A DNA stretch of 28,177 nucleotides from Actinomycetes bacterium (GTDB lineage Bacteria; Actinomycetota; Acidimicrobiia; Acidimicrobiales; Microtrichaceae). How positions within the stretch are numbered: position 1 is the stretch's first letter; the number at the start of each line of letters is the position of its first letter. Position numbers and translations under genes: made by a program. Positions 1 through 6,487 of this stretch are shown here, piece by piece. A model generated the notes under the pieces. The model was not told the DNA's origin, did not search any database, and was given only the letters and a program-made list of their open reading frames with translations. The stretch is taken from contig JAEZFI010000158.1 in the NCBI GenBank assembly GCA_023437745.1, positions 1 to 28,177 on the forward strand, in the 5' to 3' direction.

Positions 1-506
1 GGCGAGGCCCGCACCCGGTGCGCCCGCTCGGCGGCGCCTTCCACGTCGTGCCGGGTGATCCGCCCGCCGGGTCCCGTCCCTGCGACCTCGTCGAGCCGCA
101 CGTGCTCGTGCTCGGCCAGGTGGCGGACGAGGGGTGAGAGGGGCGGCGACGAGGTGCCGACCGGCGGCACGCCCCAGGCCTCGGGAGGTGGAGCAGATGG
201 CGGGGCAGATGGCGGGGGTGCCGCCGACGGCGCCGCGGGCGCGCTCGGGGGCGCCTCGTGGACGGGCGCGGCACCCGTCGAGATCGTCGCCAGCGGCGTG
301 CCCACCGTGACCGTGGTGCCGGGCTCCACGAGCAGCGCGTCGACCACCCCCTCCTCGAACACCTCGACCTCGACGGAGGACTTCTCGGTGTCGACCACCG
401 CCACGATGTCGCCGCGGGTGACGTGGTCGCCCGGCGCGACCCGCCATTCCAGGAGCGTCCCCTCGTCCATGTCCGCGCCGAGGGACGGCATCACGAACTC
501 GCCCAT
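1..506 (-). CDS. 2-oxo acid dehydrogenase E2 (dihydrolipoamide acyltransferase), partial
   Basis: N-terminal 168 codons of the E2 core subunit; the rest lies beyond the left edge. It carries the acyl group from E1 to CoA through a swinging lipoyl arm in the cytoplasm. Seen: a lipoyl domain at residues 1-77 with the lipoylation motif VVDTEKSS (Lys42 the expected site), a Pro/Ala-rich flexible linker at about 80-115 with a duplicated PPSAPPSAPPP-like stretch, then a peripheral subunit-binding domain at about 120-160 (SPLVRHLAEHEHV, GTGPGGRITRHDV). The catalytic acyltransferase domain is not in the window. The ATG overlaps the E1-beta stop by one base (TGATG), so it is the last visible gene of the operon. 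The order after E1-alpha and E1-beta supports a pyruvate dehydrogenase E2; a branched-chain E2 cannot be excluded from this part alone. Confidence 0.93.
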   Translation of the reverse strand, partial: MGEFVMPSLGADMDEGTLLEWRVAPGDHVTRGDIVAVVDTEKSSVEVEVFEEGVVDALLVEPGTTVTVGTPLATISTGAAPVHEAPPSAPAAPSAAPPPSAPPSAPPPEAWGVPPVGTSSPPLSPLVRHLAEHEHVRLDEVAGTGPGGRITRHDVEGAAERAHRVRAS

Positions 507-1480
507 CAGGCGGTGACCCGCTCGACGGCCGCGACGACCCCGTCGACCGAGGGCAGCGCCGCGGCCTCGAGGTGCTTCGCGTAGGGGATCGGCACCTCGA
601 CGGCCCCGATCCGCTCGACCGGGGCGTCCAGCTCCCAGAACGCGTCCTCGGCGATGCGGGCGGACACCTCGGCGCCGAACCCACCGGTGCGCCACGCCTC
701 CTCGAGCACCACCGCTCGGTGCGTCCGCGAGACCGAGCCGAGCACCGTGGCCGCGTCGAAGGGTCGCAGCGTGCGCAGGTCGACGACCTCGACGGAGATC
801 CCGCGCCCGGCGACCTCCTCCGCGGCGGCCAGCGCGAGGCGGAGGGACCCCCCGTAGGTGACCAACGTGACGTCGGTGCCCGACCGGCGGACGACGGCCC
901 GGTCGATGTCGACCGGGGCCCGCTCGTCGGGCACGTCCTCCTCGACGGCGAACAGCCCGGCGTGCTCGAAGATCACCACGGGATCCGGGTCGGCCAGCGC
1001 GGTGCGCAGCATCCCACGCGCGTCGGCGACGGTGGCCGGCGCGACGACCCGCAGGCCGGGGACGTGCGCGTACCAGCCCTCCAGGCTGTGGCTGTGCTGC
1101 GCCGCGAGCTGCCGGCCTGCCCCTGTGGTCATCCGGATCACGAGCGGCACGTGGAACTGGCCGGCGGACATGTGCTGCAGCGTGGCCGCCGTGTTCACGA
1201 TCTGGTCCAGCGCGAGCAGCGAGAAGTTCACCGTCATGATCTCGACGACGGGCAGCATCCCCCCGAGGGCCGCGCCGATGCCGGCGCCGACGAAGCCCGA
1301 CTCGGACAGCGGGGTGTCGCGCACCCGCTCCGGCCCGAACTCCTCCCACAGCCCGAGGCTGACGGCGAAGCTGCCGCCGTAGGCCCCCACGTCCTCGCCC
1401 ATCAGCAGCACGCGGTCGTCGGCGGCGAGCGCCTCACGGAGCCCTTCACGCAGTGCCGCGCGGTAGGTCATGGTCGGCAT
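506..1480 (-). CDS. pdhB: Pyruvate dehydrogenase-type E1 component, beta subunit
   Basis: 324 aa, the usual length for E1-beta. With E1-alpha it forms the alpha2-beta2 thiamine-diphosphate decarboxylase that oxidatively decarboxylates a 2-oxo acid and acylates the E2 lipoyl group. Seen: LLMGEDVGAYGG at 25-36, the TPP-contacting glutamate in PLSESGFVG (Glu60), a His motif AAQHSHSLEGWYAHVPG (about 126-142), and a C-terminal transketolase-C domain with VEVVDLRTLRPFD and RTGGFGAEVS. Start: the ATG at 1480 overlaps the E1-alpha TGA by one base (TGATG), indicating translational coupling. A second Met three codons in is an alternative start. Its partner choice, pyruvate rather than branched-chain acids, is inferred from the E1-alpha sequence. 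Confidence 0.95.
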   Translation of the reverse strand: MPTMTYRAALREGLREALAADDRVLLMGEDVGAYGGSFAVSLGLWEEFGPERVRDTPLSESGFVGAGIGAALGGMLPVVEIMTVNFSLLALDQIVNTAATLQHMSAGQFHVPLVIRMTTGAGRQLAAQHSHSLEGWYAHVPGLRVVAPATVADARGMLRTALADPDPVVIFEHAGLFAVEEDVPDERAPVDIDRAVVRRSGTDVTLVTYGGSLRLALAAAEEVAGRGISVEVVDLRTLRPFDAATVLGSVSRTHRAVVLEEAWRTGGFGAEVSARIAEDAFWELDAPVERIGAVEVPIPYAKHLEAAALPSVDGVVAAVERVTA

Positions 1481-2487
1481 CAGGTCGTCTCCGTGCCGGC
1501 GCCGACCTCCCGGTCGTCCGACATGACCCACCGGGTCAGCTCCTCGACCGGAGCCGGTGGGGAGGCCGTGGCGAACTCGACGGCGTCGTCGATCTCGGCT
1601 GCGACCTCTTCCTCGATCCGCTGCCGTTCGGCTGCGACGTCCACGCCCGCCGCCTCCATCCTCCGGGCCAGGAGCTCGATGGGGTCCCGCTCCTTCCACC
1701 GCTCGATCTCCTCGCGCGGCCGGTAGCGGTCGGGGTCGTACATCGAGTGGGCCCGGAAGCGATACGTCTTGAACTCGAGGAAGACCGGGCCGCCGCCGGC
1801 CCGCAGCAGTGCGAGCGCGTTGGTCGTCGCGGCGGCCACTGCGGCGACGTCCATGCCGTCGACGGACCACGCGGGGACCTCGTAGCTCGACGCCTTGACC
1901 GCGAGGTTCGTCTCGGACTCCGACCGCTCCAGGGCGGTGCCCATGGCGTAGAGGTTGTTCTCGCAGCAGAAGAGCACCGGGAGCTTCCACAGGGCCGCGA
2001 GGTTCATCGCCTCGTGGAACTCGCCCTCGGCCATCGCGCCCTCGCCGAAGAAGCAGGCGGTCACGGCGTCGCGTCCCTGCAGGCGATCCGCCAGGCCGAG
2101 CCCCACCGACAGGGGGAGCCCTCCGGCGACGATCGCGTTCCCGCCGTACAGCCGAGCCTCGGCCGAGAAGAGGTGCATCGACCCACCACGTCCCCGGCAG
2201 CAGCCGTCGACCCGCCCGAACATCTCGGCCAGCAGGGACCGCATCGACAGGCGGCAGGCCAGCGCGTGGCCGTGCTCCCGGTACGTGGCGACGACCGCGT
2301 CGCCGTCGTCGAGGCAGGACATCACGCCCGTCGCGACGGCCTCCTCGCCGATGTAGAGGTGGAGGAACCCCCGGATGGACTCGTGCGAGTACAGCTCGAC
2401 GCAGCGCTCCTCGAACCGGCGGATCCGGATCATCTGCCGCAGCCAGGCCAGGTCGCGGGCGGTGTCGGGTGCCGCATCGTCGGTCAC
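1480..2487 (-). CDS. pdhA: Pyruvate dehydrogenase-type E1 component, alpha subunit
   Basis: 335 aa from a GTG at 2487 that overlaps the acetyl-CoA synthetase stop by four bases (GTGA). It is the TPP-binding subunit of the heterotetrameric E1. Seen: IRRFEERCVELY near 22-33, RGFLHLYIGEEA near 39-50, GKGGSMH-like GRGGSMHLF near 100-107, and the TPP/Mg motif beginning GEGAMAEGEFHEA at 148 and closing with CENN at 175-178. The loop TYRFRAHSMYDPDRYR (about 241-256) resembles the phosphorylation loop of mitochondrial-type PDH E1-alpha, and the whole protein reads more like pyruvate than branched-chain dehydrogenases. Many actinobacteria use the homodimeric AceE instead (family knowledge), so this may be an alternative complex. 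Upstream is the Acs gene and downstream E1-beta, all coupled by overlaps. Confidence 0.95.
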   Translation of the reverse strand: MTDDAAPDTARDLAWLRQMIRIRRFEERCVELYSHESIRGFLHLYIGEEAVATGVMSCLDDGDAVVATYREHGHALACRLSMRSLLAEMFGRVDGCCRGRGGSMHLFSAEARLYGGNAIVAGGLPLSVGLGLADRLQGRDAVTACFFGEGAMAEGEFHEAMNLAALWKLPVLFCCENNLYAMGTALERSESETNLAVKASSYEVPAWSVDGMDVAAVAAATTNALALLRAGGGPVFLEFKTYRFRAHSMYDPDRYRPREEIERWKERDPIELLARRMEAAGVDVAAERQRIEEEVAAEIDDAVEFATASPPAPVEELTRWVMSDDREVGAGTETT

Positions 2488-4199
2488 GTCGCCTCCGGCA
2501 GGAGTGTGGAGAGGTCGCCCTCGGGGAGGCCCAGCTCCCTGGCCCTCAGGAGGCGTCGCATCACCTTGCCGCTGCGGGTGAGCGGGAGGTGCGACTCGAC
2601 GACGATGCTCCGGGGAGCGATGGCGGCGCCCAGGCGCTTCCGGGCGAAGCCGAGCACCTCGGCGATCAGCTCCTCGGATTCCGAGTGGCCCGGTGCCAGC
2701 GTGACGAAGGCCTTGATGACGTTGCCGGCGATCGGGTCCGGCAGGCCGATCACTGCCGCCTCGCCGACCGCGGGATGCTCCATCAGGACGCTCTCCACCT
2801 CGAACGGTCCGACGAGGTGGCCGGCGGTCTTGATGACGTCGTCGGCCCGTCCGACGAACCACAGGTAGCCGTCGCCGTCCCGGCTGGCGAGGTCCCCCGA
2901 GAGGTACCAGTCGCCGAGGAAGCTGCGTCGGTAGCGGTCCTCGTCGTGGAGGTAGGCCCGGAACATCGACGGCCAGCCGGTGTGGATGGCGAGCATCCCC
3001 TCCCGGTCGTCCTCGTCGACGAACGTGGGTCGGTCGCCGTCGCGGATCGGCTCGTTCATCTCGTCCACGGCCACGAGGGCGACCTCGAGTCCGGGGAGCG
3101 GCCGTCCCATCGACCCCGGCCGGATCACCCCGCCGGGGACGTTGCCGACCACGATCCCGCCGGTCTCCGTCTGCCACCAGTTGTCGTGGATGGGCAGCCC
3201 CAGGACCCGCTCGCCCCACAGGACAGCCTCGGGCGCGAGCGGCTCGCCCACCGACGCGACGAAGCGGAGCGCCGAGAGGTCGTAGTCACGCGGCAGGTCG
3301 TCCCCGGCCCGCATGAGCATGCGGATCGCCGTGGGCGCGGTGTACCAGACGTCCACGCGGTGCTCGGCGAGCGTCCGGTACCAGCGGCGGGCGTCGAACT
3401 CGCCGCTGTCGACGATCGACGTCACCCCGTTCGTCAGGGGCGCCACGATCCCGTACGAGGTCCCAGTGACCCAGCCCGGGTCGGCCGTACACCAGTAGAC
3501 GTCGTCGGGGTGGAGGTCGAGCGCCACCCGTCCGGTCAGGTCGTGCTGGACGACGGCCCGGTGGACGTGGACCGCACCCTTCGGGAGACCCGTCGTGCCG
3601 GACGTGAAGTGGAGGAGCGCCGGGTCCTCGGGGTCGGTGCGCGGGATCTCGTAGTCGACCGACGCCGCCTCGAGCAGCGGGCGGAGCGCTCGCACGCCGT
3701 CGCCCGCGGGGAGGTCGTCCGGGTCGCCGTCCACCAGGAGCACGTGGCGGAGGCCGGGGAGCCGGTCCCTGATCGGCGCGACCTTCTTGCGGTGGAGCGC
3801 CGTGGTCGTGACGAGCACCGAGCCCTCGCCCCGGTCCAGCCGCTGGTGGACCGGCTCAGGACCGAAGGCGGAGAACAGCGGGCAGAACACCGCGCCGCGC
3901 TGCAGGGTGCCGAGCACCGCTGCGTACAGCTCCGGCACCCGACCGGTGAGCGAGAAGACCCGCTCGCCGCGCTCGACGCCCAGCTCGCCGAGCACGTTGG
4001 CGAACCGGGCGCTCGACGCGCCCAGCTCCCGGTAGGTGACGTCCGTGGCGGCGCCCTCACGGTCCAGGACCCGGAGCGCCACGTGGTCCGCCCGTGGCCC
4101 GGCCGCGTGGCGCCCCACCGCCAGCCAGCCGATGTTCAGCCCGGAGGGCGCGCCGCCGGCGAGCTCGGCCTCCGCCTCGGACCAGGAGAACCCGGTCAC
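2484..4199 (-). CDS. acsA: Acetyl-CoA synthetase (AMP-forming, AcsA-type)
   Basis: 571 aa, the length of the Bacillus AcsA type. It converts acetate, ATP and CoA to acetyl-CoA via acetyl-AMP in the cytoplasm. Seen: the P-loop-like AMP-binding motif TSGTTGLPKG (199-208), the acyl-pocket motif DNWWQTETGG (339-348), the hinge region YLSGD...FVGRADD (432-454), the CoA-side loop TAGHLVGPFEVES (458-470), and the C-terminal catalytic lysine in TRSGKVMRR (Lys545), the residue regulated by acetylation in this family. The ATG overlaps the stop of the small basic-protein gene by four bases (ATGA), and its own TGA overlaps the E1-alpha GTG. An Acs embedded in a pyruvate dehydrogenase operon suggests a transcription unit dedicated to acetyl-CoA supply. 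Propionate or another short acid as substrate cannot be excluded. Confidence 0.94.
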   Translation of the reverse strand: MTGFSWSEAEAELAGGAPSGLNIGWLAVGRHAAGPRADHVALRVLDREGAATDVTYRELGASSARFANVLGELGVERGERVFSLTGRVPELYAAVLGTLQRGAVFCPLFSAFGPEPVHQRLDRGEGSVLVTTTALHRKKVAPIRDRLPGLRHVLLVDGDPDDLPAGDGVRALRPLLEAASVDYEIPRTDPEDPALLHFTSGTTGLPKGAVHVHRAVVQHDLTGRVALDLHPDDVYWCTADPGWVTGTSYGIVAPLTNGVTSIVDSGEFDARRWYRTLAEHRVDVWYTAPTAIRMLMRAGDDLPRDYDLSALRFVASVGEPLAPEAVLWGERVLGLPIHDNWWQTETGGIVVGNVPGGVIRPGSMGRPLPGLEVALVAVDEMNEPIRDGDRPTFVDEDDREGMLAIHTGWPSMFRAYLHDEDRYRRSFLGDWYLSGDLASRDGDGYLWFVGRADDVIKTAGHLVGPFEVESVLMEHPAVGEAAVIGLPDPIAGNVIKAFVTLAPGHSESEELIAEVLGFARKRLGAAIAPRSIVVESHLPLTRSGKVMRRLLRARELGLPEGDLSTLLPEAT

Positions 4200-4540
4200 T
4201 TCGTCGGCGACGCCTTCGCGGCTGCCTTCTTCGCGGTCGACCGCTTGGCCGGGGCCTTCTTGGCGGACGCCTTGGCGCCCGTCTTCGACGGCTTGGCCGG
4301 CCCGTCGACGGCTCGCTCCAGCCGCGCCAGCGCCTGGTCGGTCTCCTTGTGGAGCCGGTCGAGGAGGCGCCGGACGTCCTTGATCTCGGAGCGCAGCGCG
4401 CGGGAGACGCTCGACTCGAGGTCCCTCGCTGCGTCGGCCAGCGCCTTGGGGGCCTTCGGTCCCTTCGCCGTCTTCGTGCTCTTCGCCCGCTTGGTCGTGG
4501 TCGCCGTGGTGGTCGACCCGTTGCCGGTGGTCACAGCCAT
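4196..4540 (-). CDS. Small Lys/Ala-rich basic protein (histone H1-like tail)
   Basis: 114 aa, first gene of the acs-pdh operon. I do not recognise a named family. Residues 1-30 are Thr/Lys-rich, 33-82 look like an amphipathic helix or short coiled coil (RALRSEIKDVRRLLDRLHKE), and 83-114 form a Lys/Ala/Pro tail with AKKAPAKRSTAKKAAAKA, like histone H1, mycobacterial HupB tails or the tail of PhaF-type phasins. Such tails bind DNA or polyphosphate (family knowledge). Its coupling to acetyl-CoA genes makes a granule-associated (PHA phasin-like) role conceivable, but that is speculation; a nucleoid protein is equally possible. The start is well supported: GGAGGGACGAAG precedes the ATG. A DosR-like palindrome and a TANNNT hexamer lie upstream (4541-4635). 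Confidence 0.8.
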   Translation of the reverse strand: MAVTTGNGSTTTATTTKRAKSTKTAKGPKAPKALADAARDLESSVSRALRSEIKDVRRLLDRLHKETDQALARLERAVDGPAKPSKTGAKASAKKAPAKRSTAKKAAAKASPTK

Positions 4541-4580
4541 CTTCGTCCCTCCATCTCGCGAGTGGTCGTCGCTGGTGACG

Positions 4581-4623
4581 AGCCTAAGAAGCCCTCCTCG
4601 CCGGCGGCAGGGCCGAACGTCCC
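4581..4623 (-). promoter_or_regulatory. Predicted promoter with DosR-like box upstream of the basic protein-acs-pdh operon
   Basis: In the 95-bp gap between the ABC ATPase stop and the basic-protein ATG. The palindrome reads GGGACGTTCGGCCC on the minus strand (4623-4610); with its CAG flank, 16 bases (4608-4623) are identical to 10724-10739. A hexamer TAGGCT (4586-4581), which fits the actinobacterial TANNNT -10 pattern, lies 33 bp from the box centre. If transcription starts near 4574 the box is centred at about -42.5, a typical activator position. I looked for the -10 at this distance, so it is weak independent evidence. Confidence 0.5.
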
Positions 4624-4635
4624 ACGTCGCGTCGG

Positions 4636-5325
4636 CTACGACCGAGGGACGACGCGACCGGCGACCACCTCGATGCGGCGACTGGCCCGGGCGATGAAGC
4701 GCGGGTCGTGGCTGACCGCGAGGACCGTCCGCCCTGCCGAGAGCAGCTCCTCCAGGAGTGACATGGCCACCTCGGCGGACGCGTCGTCGAGCGAACCCGT
4801 GGGCTCGTCCGCCAGGATCACCGCCGGGTCGTTGGCCAGCGCACGCGCCAGCGCGACGCGCTGCCGCTCGCCGCCGGACATCGTCGGGGGCGTCTCGTCG
4901 GCCCGGTCGGTCAGGTGCAGGTGGTCGAGCAGCTCGGCGGCCCGCTCGGTGCGCTGGGCGCTGCGCCGGTGGGTCCCGAACATCGCCACCTCGACGTTCT
5001 GCCGGGCCGTCAGCCCCGGAACGAGGTTGTGCAGCTGGAACACCATGCCGACCTCGCTGCGCCGGTAGTGGTTGAGGTGCCGGGCGTGCTGGCCGAGGCG
5101 GTGACCGCTGACAGAGATCTCGCCGGCGTCGGGGTCCTCGAGCGCACCCAGCAGGTTGAGGATCGTCGACTTGCCCGAGCCCGACGGGCCCGTGAGCACC
5201 ACCAGCTCGCCCTGCGCGACCTCGAGGGTCGCGTCGGCGACGGCCTGCGTCCGCCCGTACCGCTTCGACACCGACCGCATCAGGATCGCGGGCTCGTCGC
5301 TCCGGGGCGCCTTCCGCTCACTCAC
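4636..5325 (-). CDS. ABC transporter ATP-binding protein (LolD/MacB type)
   Basis: 229 aa. ATP-hydrolysing subunit that works with the FtsX-like permease encoded just upstream. Seen: Walker A GPSGSGKST (46-54), Q-loop VFQLHN (95-100), signature MSGGERQRVALARAL (149-163), Walker B VILADEPTGSLD (169-180), and switch His in VSHD (His206). The DEPTGSLD form and short length are typical of the LolCDE/MacB/FtsE group, which performs extrusion or mechanotransmission rather than import (family knowledge). The GTG start at 5325 overlaps the permease stop by eight bases. The substrate is unknown; no membrane-fusion partner is encoded here. It is the last gene of the minus-strand operon running from 10635. 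Confidence 0.93.
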   Translation of the reverse strand: MSERKAPRSDEPAILMRSVSKRYGRTQAVADATLEVAQGELVVLTGPSGSGKSTILNLLGALEDPDAGEISVSGHRLGQHARHLNHYRRSEVGMVFQLHNLVPGLTARQNVEVAMFGTHRRSAQRTERAAELLDHLHLTDRADETPPTMSGGERQRVALARALANDPAVILADEPTGSLDDASAEVAMSLLEELLSAGRTVLAVSHDPRFIARASRRIEVVAGRVVPRS

Positions 5326-6487
5326 GGCGCATCGCTGCCAGCGGGGCCACCGAGGCCGCCCGCAAGGCGGGGTAGAGCGCGCCGAGGAACGCCACGACGA
5401 CGCCGAAGACGAGGGAGCGGGTGAACACGTCGACTTCGTAGACCGGGTCGAGGATGCCGCGGAGCTGTCGGAGGTTCTGCAGGAGGTTGATGGCCACCCA
5501 GCCCAGGAACACCCCGATCGCCGCGCCGGCGAGGCTGACGATCACGGCCTCACCGATCACGAGGCCGATGACGCGCCGGCGAGCCCAGCCGATCGACCGG
5601 TAGATGCCGAACTCCCGGATGCGCTCGAAGAACGACAGCAGCGAGGTGTTGAGCACGCCGGTGATCGCGATCAGTCCCGCCAGGATCGAGCCGCCCGTGT
5701 TGGCGGCGCTGATCAGGGTGAGGTTGCGATCGGCCCGCCCATAGTCCTCCGCGGTGCGGATGGTGGTGAGCTGGGCGAAGCGCGCGTCGATGCGCTTCGC
5801 GACGTCGTCGACCTTCGCCCCCGGCTCCACCTTGACGAAGCCGAGCGACACCTGCCCGCTCAGGCGGTTGCGGCCCTGCAACCATGCGAGCGGGAACATC
5901 ATCGTGCTGTTCCCGAACGAGATGTTCGTGGAGTACAGGCCCGTGACGGTGAACCGGCCCGCCTCGATGTCGAGCGTGTCGCCCACCTTCTTCCCGAGGC
6001 GCTCCGCCAGCGAGTAGCCGAGCATCACCTCGTCGGTGGCGGTCGCCGTGTAGGAGCGGCCCTCGAGGATCGTGACGCCGAAGGGGTCCTGCGCGTCGGG
6101 CTGCAGGCCCACCTCGATCACGAGCGGGTTGTCGGCGTCGTAGGAGGTGGTCGAGATGAGCGCGCCGATCACCTGCTGCACGCCGGGCATCGTGGCGATC
6201 TCCGCGATCGCGTTCTCGTCGATCGTGCTGTTGATGATGTCGTCGGTGTGCTTCTGGGAGATCGTGAAGTCGGCGGCGCCGACCTGGAGGATCTGGGTCG
6301 CCGTCTGCTTGAGGCTGTTGGTCAGCACGCCGAGCGCGACCACGGCCATCACCCCGATGGCGACCGCCGTCGCGGTGAGGAGCGCGCGCAGCGGACGTGC
6401 TCGGATGTTGCGCAGGATGAGTCCGACGAACGTCACGTCGGTCGAGGCCTCGTGCTCATGCGAGCTCCTCTCCGATGAAGTGCTCAT
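5318..6487 (-). CDS. ABC transporter permease, FtsX/MacB family
   Basis: 389 aa. Membrane subunit paired with the ATPase at 4636-5325. Seen: a cytoplasmic N terminus, the family entry motif LILRNIRARPLRALLTA (about 23-39), TM1 at about 36-58, a large extracytoplasmic MacB-like domain at about 60-245 (GVTILEGRSYTATATDEVMLG region), then the FtsX domain with three membrane segments, including the coupling sequence ERIREFGIYRSIGW and the C-terminal ALYPALRAASVAPLAAMRRE. The chosen ATG at 6487 overlaps the P-type ATPase gene by 32 bases. A GTG at 6436, just after that gene's stop and preceded by GAGG, is a credible shorter start and would leave the TM1 region intact. The substrate is not predictable. 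Confidence 0.9.
   Translation of the reverse strand: MSTSSERSSHEHEASTDVTFVGLILRNIRARPLRALLTATAVAIGVMAVVALGVLTNSLKQTATQILQVGAADFTISQKHTDDIINSTIDENAIAEIATMPGVQQVIGALISTTSYDADNPLVIEVGLQPDAQDPFGVTILEGRSYTATATDEVMLGYSLAERLGKKVGDTLDIEAGRFTVTGLYSTNISFGNSTMMFPLAWLQGRNRLSGQVSLGFVKVEPGAKVDDVAKRIDARFAQLTTIRTAEDYGRADRNLTLISAANTGGSILAGLIAITGVLNTSLLSFFERIREFGIYRSIGWARRRVIGLVIGEAVIVSLAGAAIGVFLGWVAINLLQNLRQLRGILDPVYEVDVFTRSLVFGVVVAFLGALYPALRAASVAPLAAMRRE

Noticed and set aside
3756..3769. GGGGAGCCGGTCCC, a GGGAC-N6-CCC match in acs
   Set aside because: It is deep in coding sequence and differs from box A in most variable positions; taken as background.
4450..4463. GGGCCTTCGGTCCC, another GGGAC-N6-CCC match
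   Set aside because: It lies inside the coding region of the basic protein, in Lys/Pro/Ala codons, about 80 bases after the ATG; probably chance, though an internal site for the same regulator is not excluded.
2469..4697. Long open frame on the plus strand (more than 700 codons) opposite the acs gene
   Set aside because: It is rich in Arg, Gly, Pro and His with no domain, and lies antisense to clear acs and basic-protein genes; long shadow frames are expected at this GC content.
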